From contig JAFJTR010000013.1 of NCBI GenBank assembly GCA_022559985.1, positions 1 to 64,000 on the forward strand: a stretch of DNA of 64,000 bases. The letters are read 5' to 3'. Numbering within the stretch: position 1 is the stretch's first letter; each line of letters opens with the position of its first letter. This DNA is from Parastagonospora avenae f. sp. tritici 18332-5. Taxonomy: Eukaryota; Ascomycota; Dothideomycetes; Pleosporales; Phaeosphaeriaceae. A model generated the notes under the pieces. It ran no database searches. It saw nothing but the letters and a program-made list of their open reading frames with translations, and was not told the origin of the DNA. This document shows, in pieces, positions 34,396 through 47,178 of the stretch. Both the position numbers and the translations under genes were made by a program.

Positions 34396-34750
34396 TCAGA
34401 CCATTTGCGCGTGGGATGCAATGGTCATGTCTGCTTGCAGGCGACCATTTACCAAGCACCGCAATACTTCCAAGGTTGCCCAAGCCCGCCGTCGTCACAT
34501 GCATTCCAAGCTTGACCAGAACGGCTAGTACTCACGTGGCCAGCCTCCGCCAAGGCGCCGCAGATCTTCTGATTCGAGCATGCGCCCGTCGCTTCTCTCT
34601 CACCACCTCCACACCGCGACTTTATCTACGACCCCTCGCACCCTCATCTAGGAGGAACTCTCTTTCACTCAAATTTGTAAGAACCCCACCTTATAGTCAC
34701 TTTCCCCTGCCCGTCCCCTTCATTGCGCCCTTTATTGGCCTGTAGTCATC
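34396..34750. promoter_or_regulatory. divergent promoter region, VPS36 / THP3
   Basis: These 355 bp lie between two outward-facing start codons. The right half is rich in C and T runs (CACCTCCACACC, CCCCTGCCCGTCCCC), common in fungal promoters. No single site is certain. Confidence 0.5.
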
Positions 34751-36348
34751 ATGTCTTTGCCCTCCGTGACCACGGTGTGGAGCCGCCCACAGCAGTCGCC
34801 CGCCTACCACTCCGTCACTCCTCGCACCACACTACAACCCAATCCGCCACCTGCGCCCGTGAGTCTATATAACGTCGCTCTAGACAGTCCCAAGACTGAC
34901 GTCCGACGCCAGCCAAGCATGGGTTCCGCCGCCCCCGTCAAGCCAAAAAAGGTCGAGTGGCCGCCTGCGGTCCGCGAGTATGTTCGCCGTGCCTTCCAGC
35001 CCGAAAACGCCATCGAAGGCATCTCCAATGCAGACATGCAGACAAAACTAAAGGCAACAATCAGCTTCTACGCCGAGCGCGATGCGCATGAAGCTATAGA
35101 CTGGCCTACACATCCTCTCCCACAGCAGTTACTACAAGAAGAGCGAAGAATAGCTGCGCTCCAACATGCAAACAACGCTTTGGCTGCCACACATCTACAC
35201 ACTAACCCACTGTCGTCTCCGCAAGCCAAAAAGCGCAAGTCGCAAGATCCCGAGGAGCTAGCTACGCAGGCAACGGTCCCCCCATGGCGCAAGACTAACC
35301 TAGAATCACGCATGACGTTCACCGAAGGACATAACGAGAAGCGGCACAAGAAGAACGCTACATCCAGGGACGGCTTCAGTAAGTTTGACAAAGCCGACTT
35401 GGACAAGCGCCGCCAGCGATTCCAGCTTGGCAACAGCGGCACCAAGACGACTCCGCCGTGGGGCTCGCCACAGAAAGAAGAAGACGAGATGAACGATGCA
35501 CCTGTTGTCGGACTAAACGATAAGCTGGAGAAGAGCTACTTCCGGCTCACAGCTCCACCAAAACCCGAGACCGTTCGCCCTCTGCATGTACTGGAAAAGA
35601 CCTTGGCCATGCTTATCAAGAAGTGGAAAACGGAGAAGAACTACAACTACATCTGCAACCAGTTCAAGTCTCTTCGCCAGGATCTCACCGTCCAGCACAT
35701 TAAAAACGCCTTCACCGTGAAGGTATACGAGATCCATGCCCGGATATCGCTAGAGAAGGGGGACTTGGGTGAGTATAACCAGTGCCAGACGCAACTGAAG
35801 GCGCTGTATGCGCAAGGTCTGGAGGGCAAGCCGGCCGAGTTCAAGGCCTACCGAATTCTCTATATCGTCTACACGTGCAACAAGTCCGACATGAACGACA
35901 TGTTGGCAGAATTAACCCTAGCAGACAAATCACAGCCGTGGATCAAGCATGCACTTGATATTCGCTCCGCCCTGGCTCTTGGCAACTACCACAAGTTTTT
36001 CAAGCTGTACCTTGCGGCTGAGAACATGGGCAGCTATCTAATGGACATGTTCATTGAGCGTGAGCGGTTCAATGCTCTCGCTAACATCTCTAGAGGGTAA
36101 GCCGTAGCTTTCCCCTTTCAGAGACTGGCGTTAACAAACATAGATATGCTAACGTCACACTCCGATTCCTCACTGACGAGCTTGGCTTTGAAAACGATGA
36201 TTCGTGCCGTGAATTCCTCGATTCGCATGGCGCACAGAGCGTCATGGACAAACACACCGGTCGAGTGAAAGTTCGCGAAGCCGCCACTCTTTTCGAAGGC
36301 CTTCGTGCTGCCGCGTTCCGCAAAGTAGACATCAAGGGCCAAATATGA
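34751..36348 (+). CDS. THP3: SAC3/GANP-domain protein, THP3-like
   Basis: Exons 34751-36096 and 36144-36348 (intron 47 bp) give 516 residues. THP3 with CSN12 acts in transcription elongation and mRNA processing in the nucleus. The first 260 residues are basic and low in order (KKRKSQDPEE, NEKRHKKN), as expected for nucleic-acid contact. The rest is the SAC3/GANP helical repeat and PCI region with ERPLHVLEKTL-like entry (RPLHVLEKTLAMLIKKW), EIHARISLEKGDLGEYNQCQ, LDIRSALALGNYHKFFKLY and a C-terminal winged helix in exon 2 (RFLTDELGFENDDSCREFL). The order is that of THP3 and human LENG8. Confidence 0.92.
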
Positions 36349-38170
36349 AGCGATCCAGGGCCATTGCGACACTGTCTATGCTCTCACTTTCGAGTACGCC
36401 CCGTTGAAGACTTTAATTTCCTTGCGATACCCCACGCCACAGGCGTACGTCACAATCTTGGCCTACACAGGGCTTTGTGTTTTATACTTCACTTCCGGTA
36501 TCAGTTGCTCAAATTTCACCGATGACAATTCCTCGGAAGGCGGGGTATCCGCCTGATGCGTTGGATGCGATGAACGCTCTAGTTCTTTTGCGATACGTTT
36601 CGCGTCTCAGAAAGCGTTCATGATGATTGGTACAACATCGTCCTCTCTTATTACACATCACTCTACCAGTTGGGCAGAAGGCAAAAGATGGTGGGACAAA
36701 CGGGTGCACAAGGACACCTTGCGGCCAAGAGAAGATGTGGCGAATGTCTGTATTTGGTGGTCTAAGAAGTTGGTTGTCGCAAGTCATACTTTTTGCAATA
36801 TAATCGAAAGGCGCTGCCTAATACGACTATCCCATCACCCCACTTGGATCTGCTACTGAGACTTCTTTCGGTCATTGCGATAACCAACTGGTGTGGAAGG
36901 GAGCTCGCAGGGTTCTTCTGAGAATGGAAATGGTTTAGCCTACTTCGAGGTTTCAGGCCTTGGCTAGCTAAAGAAATATTCCTTGTGGTTTTCCTTTATG
37001 TGTGCCTGCTGGAGGCGCTGATGGGGGCCAATGGGGTGGCCAGACTGGGATTCGCGAGTTTGATTGGTGTAGTGGCGTGTTCAACGGGGCGTATACCCAG
37101 CAGGGAATTTCGAGGTTTCGTGCGAGCGAACAATACATTGGTTCACAGACAAATCTGACAGACGCGCGCTGCCGCGTGGTTTTCGCGCTCTAGACAATTC
37201 GGTGATGCTGACGGTGACACAGCGCGCTGTGGGTGCGGCCCGACATTCACTCTTACTAGCATGTTCCCAGCGTTCCTATGTCGAGCGCCCATACAGGTGG
37301 GGTTACAAACATGGCGGCGGAAAGTACCATTGCGGCTGTGGAATGCGACACGCGGTGAGCAGGCGCTCGCATGAAGTGCATGACATATAGGGCATGGCGG
37401 GCTTTAGCCGTTGTCCGCAGGCTAGCAGCGATTGGCCCAGCAGGCATAATAAATGCTAAGTGAACTGTAAAGTACGGAAAGGTACCGTGACAAACCGGGA
37501 AGCAATGGGGAGCAGATTGGCAGGATTGTTGAAGCTAGCACTCTAGCAGTCCGAGGTGGAGGTCTAGAGTCTAGGGTCGACGTTGGGTGCTCCACACGGG
37601 ACATATTTTCTGTCACCACATTCCCGACAAGACGGCATTGTGCTCGGCGTCGTCAACGCCACGGAGGACCTCACGCGCATTTCTCCAACAAAGGGTGTAG
37701 ATTGAGGCGCATTTGCAACTCAGCCACGCCTCCCGCCCTCGACCCAGCAGCTCGAGTCCGATTGCCAAGTGGCAGAGTACGACCGGGATCCCCTCTTGTA
37801 GTGCAGAGGGCTGTTAGATTCATTTCTTGCTGCCCATCTGTGACTGTCTGGCCGCTGACTGCAAAGACGTCGACGCTCGCTGGCAGCAAACGTGTACTTG
37901 ACGCATAGCACATCAGGTGCAGAGGCAGAGCACTAGCACTGATCGATCTACTCACCTCGTCCCCGCACACGCCAACCAACCCAATCGGTCCCGTTATTGG
38001 TCTGTTCTCGTCCTGCGTTCTGATCTTGGGTGTCGTTGGCCTGTCTGTCATACTTGGTACCATACAAAGCTCCGATTGCGCCGCTTTCACCTCAGCACGG
38101 CGAACATTCACCACCACCTGCCGGGCGCGCACACTGTTCACTGCTGTCGTCGCATTCACTCGCTCCCAAC
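36349..38170. other. 1.8-kb intergenic region upstream of BEM1
   Basis: No supported gene. Short frames on both strands lack protein character. The last several hundred bases are C-rich and probably include the BEM1 promoter and a long 5' leader. Confidence 0.4.
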
Positions 38171-40407
38171 ATGAAGGTGAGAGGCCCGCCACCAGCGCCC
38201 CTAGCGGCTCGAGTCGCTGCACCCGCGCGCATGTGCTAACGTTGCTGTCTGCAGTTCCGTCGGTCGATGAAAGGAGAGAAGGACACGAGGCCGCACCACA
38301 TCTCCATCCCCCCCAAAGATGCGATAGCTATTGTGCCGCCGAAGAAGGTACGTCTGGCTGCGAACACCCCACCTGCACAGCTACACGGCTGCACACCCTG
38401 ATAGCCGACCGGCGATGCGCGCGCCTTGCCTGAAGGAGACGGGGTGGACCGCACATCGCAGGCGGCAGAGTGAATGTTTGCGGTGAAGAAGTTGGATAGG
38501 CGGTCGGCGAGCTGCCTGCGCTCGTTGCGGCGGCTCGCACTTTCCATCACAAGCCGATGCGCCTTCCTAGCCTGGTACGAGCGCGAAGCTAACGACGATC
38601 ATTTCGCAGGTAATCAAAGCCCTCTACGACTACAAGGCGGACGATTCAACCCCCGACTCGGGCTACCTCAGCTTCTCACAAGGAGACTTTTTGCACGTCG
38701 TTGGCCGCGAAAACGACACCGACTGGTACGAGGCCTGCAACCCGCTGCACGGCACCCGCGGCCTGGTCCCCGTCTCGTACTTTGAGGGCGTAGGCAAGAC
38801 AGTGCGCGACAGCGGCGGCTCAGCACCACGCTCTTCAACACCGCAGCAGACGCAGCAGCAGTCGCAGCAGTCGCAGCAGCCCCACGACTCGGGCTACCAA
38901 GAGCGCATCACGAGCCCCAGCAACCCCCTCGACATGAGCATGATGCCCCCCTCGATGCGCCTGTCGCGCGCCGGCAAACAAGGCGCCATGGTCTACGGCA
39001 TCGTCATATACGACTTCAAGGCAGAGCGGCCCGACGAGCTGGAAGCCAAGGAGGGCGAGGCCATCATCGTCATTGCCCAGTCCAACCCCGAATGGTTCGT
39101 CGCAAAGCCGATAACACGACTCGGCGGCCCTGGCCTGATCCCCGTGTCTTTCATTGAGATCCGGGACATGACGACCGGCAAGGCCGTGCCAGACACGCAG
39201 GCCGCCGTCACCGCAGCGGGCGTGCCCAAGGTCGAGGAGTGGAAGAAGATGGCTGCAGACTACAAGAACGGCAGCATACCCCTCGGCAAGCTGGAGACAA
39301 ATTCCCAGCAAACACTGCAGCAGGGCATGGAACGCATGAGCGTGAGGAGCCACAGCAAGGCCGGATCCGTGAGTTTTGCCTAATTGACCGCCTGCAGCTC
39401 CAGCTGACCACAAACAGATCTCCCAATCGCACTCTCGAAACAACTCCCTCGCACAACAGCCGCCGCGAAACCAATACCGCACTTCGGATAATTTGCTAGC
39501 GCCAATCTCAGCAAACGTGCCGCGGTACTGCTTTGCCGACGACATATTCTGGTTCATCATCGAGTGTCAGATGGAGGATGGCCGGCACTGGGAGTTGCAG
39601 CGCCTGTACCAGGACTTCTACGACCTCCAGATCCAGCTCATTGCGACATACCCCATCGAGGCTGGCACAAGCGGTTCCGGGGAGCGCACATTACCCTTCA
39701 TGCCCGGTCCCGTTACATACGTGACCGACAACATATCGAATGGTCGCCGTGCAAACCTCGACGAATACATCAAAAACCTGCTGAAACTCGGCCACCACAT
39801 AACCAATGGACCGCTGGTAAAAGGCTTCTTTGCTCCAAGGCAGGGCGATTACGAGATCGACCCAGATGTCATAGCCCAGGAAGAATATAGGCTCTCGCAG
39901 CAATCGGCACGGTCTTCAGACCCCTCACAGGGCACCAGCAGGCAGTCCTCTGCCGACCAGCTACAAGCCACCACCCCAGTCACCCCCTATTCTACCGGAT
40001 CAAACTACCCCAACCACCAGCGCGGACAGTCCTCCACCTCCCAAGCATACTCTTCGACCCTCTACCCTCCACCAATGAACCACCAGCATTCTTCCAGCTC
40101 GACCGCAACGACCAACACCAACACCGGAACCCACCTGAAAATCAAGGTGTGGTTCGAGGGAGACGAGTGCATCATCATCCGCATGCCGCTCTCAGTAAAT
40201 TTCGACGACCTCTACAAGAAAGTGAAGGAAAGACGCCAACTGCAACACCCCGACGACGCCAACCAAGAACTTCAAGTCACATATCTCGACAAGGCCGAAA
40301 ACAAGCACTACCCTATTGAAAACGACGAAGATCTGGAGGTTGCTGTCGAGCGGAACAGCAACGGGCTGCAGCTGCGGGTCACGCCTTGGCGCGGACAAGA
40401 ATACTAG
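38171..40407 (+). CDS. BEM1: polarity scaffold BEM1 (SH3-SH3-PX-PB1)
   Basis: Four exons: 38171-38176 (only ATGAAG), 38255-38347, 38610-39368 and 39418-40407; introns 78, 262 and 49 bp; 615 residues. BEM1 binds the Cdc42 exchange factor Cdc24, PAK kinase and phosphoinositides at sites of polarised growth. SH3-1 is at about residues 35-95 (IKALYDYKADD...GLVPVSYFE) and SH3-2 at about 152-215 (VIYDFKAERPDELEAKEGE...GLIPVSFIE). The PX domain runs from about 310 (ADDIFWFIIECQMEDGRHW, RLYQDFYDLQ, RRANLDEYIKNLL), and the C-terminal PB1 from about 530 (KIKVWFEGDECIIIRMP). The six-base first exon is inferred from the conserved MKFRRSMKG start. Confidence 0.95.
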
Positions 40408-41682
40408 CAAAAGGTAATGTATTTTCCGTCCTATGGATGGTTTCTTCTTTTCGCTTCTTCTTCTTTTTCAACTTGCCGCGGCGGGCTGGCTTTGTTTTTC
40501 TCTGTCGTGCAAGGGTACTTTCTTTGGCGCTGGAAAAATGGGTCATCTGCGAGGATAACTTTGGGGTGATTTGGACTGCAAGGCGTTTGGGCGAGATGGA
40601 TTGCATGATGTCGCTGGGGATCATAATTTTCTTTTCTTTTCTTCTTCTTTTTCTTTTACATTATCGTATTTTTGGTGGGTGGGAGGGGGGATGGGGTTGG
40701 TAGATGAGTTATGATGCATGGAATGGAATGTGATGAGGGGATTGACATGTTAATTGTGCGTTGAACTCGTGTTGGTGTTTGATGTTTAGTGATGAACTAA
40801 TAATAAAGGTACCAACTTATAGACTACCAATCTCTTGTTACCGGCTCTACACTAGGTAGCTGCAGTTCAGTCTGATATACACCATCCAGTCTTTGTATAC
40901 TCATCATGTGTAGAAGGTGGTAAAATCGAGCTGCTCGGTTTTCTCATTCTTTCATGAAGAGGCAGATGCTAAACGACATCGAGCTGCTCGATTTTTGGTT
41001 CTGGAAAAGATGTAGTAGATCAGCACTGAGGATATCGAGCAGCTCGTTTTTACGGTTTCTGGAATGAGCATGATGATAGTAGTTGGGCAGTGACCATGTC
41101 GAACTGCTCGGCTTCTTGTCCCGCTTATGCAATATTCTCAAGCACACGACACCATCATTGACATGTATTCTGATTTTGTCCGCAAATTGCTGGTTCAGCC
41201 CTCTCCTCATCGGATGCAGCTATGCAGGCCAAGGCGATGATGCTCAGGGTCGCGTCAGCCGAAGCTAGCCATCATGAAGCCGCTGGTCGCGAACTCCGCA
41301 TGCACTTCCGCAACACCATTCTCCACGTCTTTTCAAAAATCGCTCAGCCGAAAGTACCCATCATAGCAATTGCCATCAGATCTTCGATACAGATCGTCAT
41401 ACGCAACAACCCAGTCATGTTGGGCCACTGGAGAATCGGTTACACATACTCCGACTTCGGTCGGCGTTTGGTTCCCAATCCCGCGACCCAACGCTAAATC
41501 ACGGTCACTATCTCTCGACATCATCGCGCCGCTACACGATAGCTGGTGAACTGGTGATCCCTTGACTGGACTTTCACCATCTAAGACGCCCTTTTCGCAA
41601 TCCGACTGCGCAGGGTTAGCACGACTGAAGAATACATGTTGCGCAGCAAGAAAGAATTTATCAATCACCGCAGAAAGCTGCA
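40408..41682. other. intergenic region downstream of BEM1
   Basis: About 1.3 kb with T-rich tracts (40,420-40,680) probably belonging to the BEM1 3' UTR and terminator zone, and a set of spaced palindromic 11-mers at 40,924-41,111 (listed separately). No gene is supported. Confidence 0.4.
40924..41111. repeat. four spaced copies of a near-palindromic CGAGCWGCTCG motif
   Basis: ATCGAGCTGCTCG occurs at 40924 and 40978, ATCGAGCAGCTCG (the same palindrome, other orientation of the central base) at 41034, and the variant GTCGAACTGCTCG at 41098. Starts are 54, 56 and 64 bp apart. Each is followed by a T-rich stretch with TTTC or TTCT. It may be a small degenerate tandem repeat or a cluster of dyad binding sites. 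Confidence 0.7.
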
Positions 41683-42746
41683 ATGGGGGAAGAGAGCAGC
41701 ATGACCTCGAACGTGCCTGCGAAGGAGATTGTACCACAACCTGTTACTGAGGCTGAAGTCACAGCTGTAGCAGACTTCAAGACATCGATCCCATCCACGA
41801 TCCCGAAGCCGAAGCTACCACTACCAAGCTTGCCTTCCTCGAGCTCGGCCACCAACGCGACAATGGCAAAGAAGGATATGTCAGATGCCACGAGGCGTGA
41901 TTGGAACACATCGAAGCTGGGATTGCGGGTTGGCGTTGATGCGATGTCGGCTGGTGCTGCCGGAGCACTCGTTGCGCCCATCATCACCATGATAGACAAG
42001 GGCATCATCGAGAACGCAAGTGGACGGAACACCTTGGGCGAGAGCCTGAAGAAGAGCTCCCAAGAGCTGCTGGTCAAGCCGCACCGCTTCGTTACCTCGA
42101 AGCCGTTCGTTCTCATATTCGTACGTCCACCACTCCAACTCATCACCTCAAGCACTTAGTCTAACCCACCCCGTAGTCCCTGTATTTCGGAACCTACTTC
42201 ACCGCCAACACCATCGACACCATATCCTCCACGCTCCACTCCACCCCACCCTCCTCCACCACCGCCGGCACCCCCAAATTCCTCGCAACCAGCACCGCCA
42301 ACCTCGCCCTCTGTCTCTACAAAGACAACAAATTCACCCAACTCTTCGGCTCCACGGGTCCCTCCCGCGCCGTCCCGCTCCCCACATTCGCCCTCTTCAC
42401 AATCCGCGACTGCATGACCATCTTCGCCTCCTTCAACCTACCTCCACTGCTCGCGCCCTCGTTCGAAGCACACATGAGCGACGGCGTGCAGAGGTACATG
42501 TCGAGCGCGAGCGCGGCGCAGTTTGTCACGCCGGCAGCCGTTCAGTTGGTGAGTACGCCGCTGCATTTGCTGGGCTTGGATTTGTACAATAGGCCTAATG
42601 TGGGTACGGGGGAGAGGGTGGGCAGGGTCCTGAGGGATTGGGCGAAGAGTAGTGCGGCGCGGATTTGTCGGATTGTGCCGGCTTTTGGCGTGGGTGGGGT
42701 TGTTAATACAAAGGTTAGGAGGGCAATGATGGGGAGAGTTGAGTAG
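41683..42746 (+). CDS. conserved fungal membrane protein, possibly mitochondrial
   Basis: Exons 41683-42120 and 42177-42746 (intron 56 bp) give 335 residues. A Ser/Pro/Thr-rich N-terminus of about 80 residues is followed by several moderately hydrophobic segments: LRVGVDAMSAGAAGALVAPI, FVLIFSLYFGTYFTANTID, PLPTFALFTIRDCMTIFASF, FVTPAAVQLVSTPLHLLGLD and RICRIVPAFGVGGVVNTKVR. The pattern is that of an ascomycete family of organelle membrane proteins without assigned function that I recall only in general terms. The location is inference from the weakly hydrophobic, Gly- and basic-rich segments. Confidence 0.72.
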
Positions 42747-45700
42747 CGGATTGATGGATGGTACTGGGTATACAGGATTAGAATTGGGTTCTCGTTATAG
42801 TGGCAGGCTTTTGAGCATTTACAGCGGGCGCGAGGGTTGAAGGAAGGGACTCTCCACTCACAATTAAACATGAGGAATTTGCATGGCGTTCATGGCGTTG
42901 AAGCGAAAAGTACGGGCCATGTAGAAACAAACGAATGACTATCGCGTCACCTGGAGGATAGGAAGACATTACGTCCTATCAGATACCCTCGTCCTTCGAA
43001 TATACTCATATAAATAGCCCTGCTGACTCACCCACATCTTCGTTTCGCATATATAAACCCTCCTCTTCGCCTCTCCTCAGTTCTTCTTCTTTATCCACAC
43101 ACAACACTCTATTTTCTACCAAAAGAACCAGCATGGGATATACATGTCCGCTCCTCTTTTGCTCCCCCTCTTCAAAACACATACACAAGGACTTATGTTC
43201 GCCAAAACCCTTGTCTGCTCAAGATTGCACAGCGAAGGAATCATGTCTCTCTCTTCTTCTCAGACTTCCAGAAGTCTTAAAACCTCTCTACTCCAAAAGG
43301 CCGACTCTTTGGCTGGATGATTTCTCGACCCCCTCCTCTCGGCGTCATCACTAAAACAAGGCTAACTACAAACTACGTTCACTGGATTCAAAATGGAATC
43401 ACGGCCTGACGCATGTCTTGTCTGCCGTTTTCTGCTTAAAAAAAGCAGTGCGGCAAGCGCCTGAGTGAGTGTGCTGCTGGCGTTCAGAACATCCCAAAAA
43501 TTAGAAGCAAAATTGGATGTCCTTCCGCTCTTTCCCATAAAAACAATGCGACAAATGCTATGAGCGAGTCGACTTTTGTCCAACTTCAAAGAACGCACAC
43601 GGCACCAGAAGATAGACCAGTGTTTATCTCCTGCTGTCTTCTTCCAAACACTTGCTACCACTGTTCCACGAGCGTGTCGTCTCGCCAGCTTCTCAAAACA
43701 TTTACCCAGGCTGTTCATACCAATATTTGGAGTGATCGTACGAGTCTCCTGATCATCACATGATCAGCCTCTGCACGCGCCTTAGGGGCTAGTGCAGGAG
43801 TATATAGTCTGCTCGTACGATAGCTTCAATCAATCAATCAACCTGCAACTACTTAAAGTTTGCAACTTGCTTCACACTGTACAATTGTACTTGCTTTACG
43901 TAAGGTGAAGTTCTACCAACACAGGCCCCTAATGTCCTCCACTTTTTCCCTCTAAAAAAAACCAACAGTGTGCATCATGTCCCCCAAATTCTGCTGCTGA
44001 CATGTCATGAGTATCTTTTATCTCTAAACCACTAAGTAAAGACATCCATGAGCCGTCTCGCCCAAGGACTATCTACTGTCGATACATGTGTGTCTGGGCT
44101 AGGAGACTACGAAAAGAGGAATGTTTCGTTGGACATGTTGGCAATCAGAAATGTTTGGAGTGTAGTGTATGTGTGCACTTAACTTAACGAGCAGCGATAT
44201 ATGTCTTTTCTCCTGCCGTTTCAAGGAGTCAACGGAAAATTATATGTGCTCGTGCACGGGCGGACTGAGAATGGGGTATATAACACTTCTCTGCTCGTCG
44301 AGGTGTTGTGTGCTTAATCCACAATAGTCTTTTCCTGTGCTCTAAAAGCGCACAAAGAGATGGACGATGTCTGTCTTTTCCTCTTTTCTAAATTGACAAG
44401 AACAGGACCATATGTTTCCCGCGATTTCTGGAACTTCCAACCCTTGTATGTCTTTTCTGCCACTCTCATCGAATATACAATAATCGATGGAATGCCTTAC
44501 TATGGCTGTACGCTCTGCTTGGTCCCTTTTTTCTAAATACTTGGAAAGCAGAGGCCATGTTGCTGGCAACTTCTCGAGTCCCAAGAACACAGAAGAGCTG
44601 CGCATGTCTTCTCTGCCTCTCTCGCCAAACGCACACCAAAAAAAGGTATCGAGGACCTCGATATGGCGATGCGCTGCTTGTTTCTTGTTTCAAAATAGAC
44701 CAACTACGAGCATATGTTGCGGTTGAACCTGGATCTTGAAAGTCGCGTGCAAAAGGATGATGTCTTTTCTGTCTCTCCCACCAAACGTCCAAATGAACCA
44801 AGACCATCATCATGGCTTTGCGCTCTGATTGTCTCCCTTCTTATAAAAACTACATCCTTCAAAAACGCGACTCGAGCAAGACATGGAACTTCATAAACGC
44901 ACCACAAAGCCTAAATATGCCTTTTCCGCCTTTCTCGCCAACTGTTCAAAATTGTATCAGTCACCTTGCGATGACCGTGCGCTGCTTCTTACAAAATAGA
45001 GCACTTCCAATACATGTGCGTTCTGGAGGAGTGAAGAAGTGCTACGAACGTCCTTTTTGCTCCTGAAATCACATCCGAGTCGCCGCCATAGTTGCGTTGT
45101 TTCTAGGGTTGAGATGGGGCGACGATGGTGTATATAATCTGCTTGCACGGTTGTCCTTCTGACTTCTTCGTCACATATTTCCTTCGCGAAAAGTCCGAAA
45201 GCACACTAAAATGGTCCCATGGCTGCTCTGTCTCTTTTTTCCTCCAAAATGACCGACACTTTTATACATGTGCGTGGCGTTTTGCTCTTCTCAAAATACT
45301 AACAAGAAGATGGCATGCTCTTTTCTCTTCCCCGCGCCAAATCACAGATATGATGCTGCCATATGCTGGCTGCGCTACAGAATGTTTTCCATCATAAAAC
45401 GCAAAGCGTATCAGATCATGAATGCGTAAAAAGCACTCACCGCATCAAAATATGGCAGAGATCATCAAATGTCTTTTTTCCTGCCAGAGTCTGCGGGTGA
45501 TATTGATGATTTGGAGCGGACTTGGAAATTTAAAGCTCTGTAACATCTGTGACATACCTTGGTTTGACTTACCGCTCTCCCGCAGTGTCTAAAGTGGCTG
45601 ATAAAAACATCAATTTTCGAAGGATTATCGACGAGACATGTCGAGCTAAGCATGTGCCATTGACCAGTTGTATAGATCGGATAACGGCTGGGGTATACAA

Positions 45701-47178
45701 ACCTCTTGATCTCTTGGGATTTCACTTCTTCAACACACATTCTATACCTTGCATTCTAGAAATACGACATCTCGCCGACATGGCTTGCCGGTCTGGCCTT
45801 CTCTTCTCAAAACCCTATAAGCACAGAGTGTATGCTCAGTGTCTCGATATCTTCTCAGAATCGATCAACTGCGCATTCATGTTCCCTCTGTTCTGGTTGA
45901 TACAGATCGATATGAGACCATACAGTTGAAGGTGATGGTACCATGGTATGTCTGCCACCCAAAATAACGTTCTTGGAGGAACATGACTCCGGAGCGGCCC
46001 TCTACGATCAGGATCCGACCCAGCATGAGTTCCACAACCATTGCGCCTCATTGCTGCGTAAAGTCCGATTTTTTTATTTTACTAGAGTCTCTTGTATCAA
46101 CGTTTACACTGCTGCGATTAACCTCTCGAAACAAAGAACGACAACAACATGGGTTGGAATTGCGGAGTCAAAACATACCCAAACACTATCAATGACGCGG
46201 CTGTCCTGCTGCGATTCAAGGATTACCAATCAGTGCCAGTCACAGCTCAAGACTATCCAAACTTGGAAATCGGGCGCGAACGCTCTCTCGAGCCTTGGGC
46301 GCTAGAGTACTCGGCTACGTCGCTACATGCGTGCGAAGAGCTTGCGCCGGGATCTTTAAACCCCTTATCGTCCTCCACCATCTTTCTTCACCAGACAAGA
46401 GATTGATTCTTTATATACTCAAATCCATGCTAAGGTCTTCGCATGGCCTGATTGATTGTGCTGCCCCGAAACAACTCCATCAACATAGTCATGTGCGTGA
46501 CCCCGTAGTCTCTCTAAAAGCCCTTTCTCTGGTTTGTCGGGGTTTCATCAATCATATTGGGCAGCCTCTTTGAGTTTCAATCGCTGCTACTTCACTGCCA
46601 CACTGCGGCAGTTCAGTGGCACTGATTGGACAGCAAGCACGTCTTGTCTTTCGGGATCTAGGCAGTGAAGAATCATGCCTGGCGAAGTTTCGACGCATGC
46701 ACTCCAAGCTACTCAGCCTCACGATATATTCATGCACCACAAGAGTGGATGATACCAAGAGGTGTTGTTACATACTTCCCGATCTATCTCACGCTTTGAC
46801 AACTACAAGCATGCTGCTCCGGGGTTCTTATGCGCATATGTCTGTGCCCTAGGGCGTTGTACAGCTTCAAGCATGCAAACCCCACATCCCGATCGCGCAC
46901 ATCATGTCGTCATACCGTAACGTTCTCGAACGATCTGAAAATACCCGGGCACACACGCTCATCTCGCGTGGATGCACGGCCATCTGCCTGAGACGGGTGG
47001 AACCCAGCCGAAGGACCGTGCCCAACGGGTGAACGCCCCTTTAGGCCGCATATCCAGATCTTGACATCGGCAAATGGCGAATCAGCCGAAGAGGCGCCTT
47101 TCTGCACAACACATGAATCACAGCAGCATTTTCTTTTGGTTGGGAAATGTCATTCGATTCGATCTCGATGGTAAGCGC
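42747..47178. other. 4.4-kb gene-free region with degenerate repeats
   Basis: No frame shows protein conservation, splice continuity or known motifs. The region is pyrimidine-rich and contains many variants of a TGTCTTTTCTxCCTCTCxC block, organised into a tandem array at 44,360-45,070 and scattered copies from about 43.2 to 46.1 kb. A short inverted repeat, CTGATCAT-CAC-ATGATCAG, lies at about 43,748-43,766. This is the longest gene-free stretch of the window. Confidence 0.55.
44360..45070 (+). repeat. degenerate tandem repeat, period about 156 bp
   Basis: Block A (ATGTCTTTTCTGCCxCTCTC and variants) starts at 44448, 44604, 44760 and 44917, that is 156, 156 and 157 bp apart. Block B (ATGGCTGTACGCTCTGCTTG and variants, then T/C-rich and AAAATA) starts at about 44360, 44502, 44663, 44812 and 44971. 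A third block with CATGTTGC or CATATGTTGC lies between B and the next A. Identity between units is modest, so this is an old array. It is not obviously coding. Confidence 0.7.

Noticed and set aside
44466..44813. Frames inside the 156-bp repeat array that give repeated MSxLPLSP and MAxRS peptides
   Set aside because: The peptide similarity follows from the DNA repeats; stops interrupt each unit and the frame is not kept between units.
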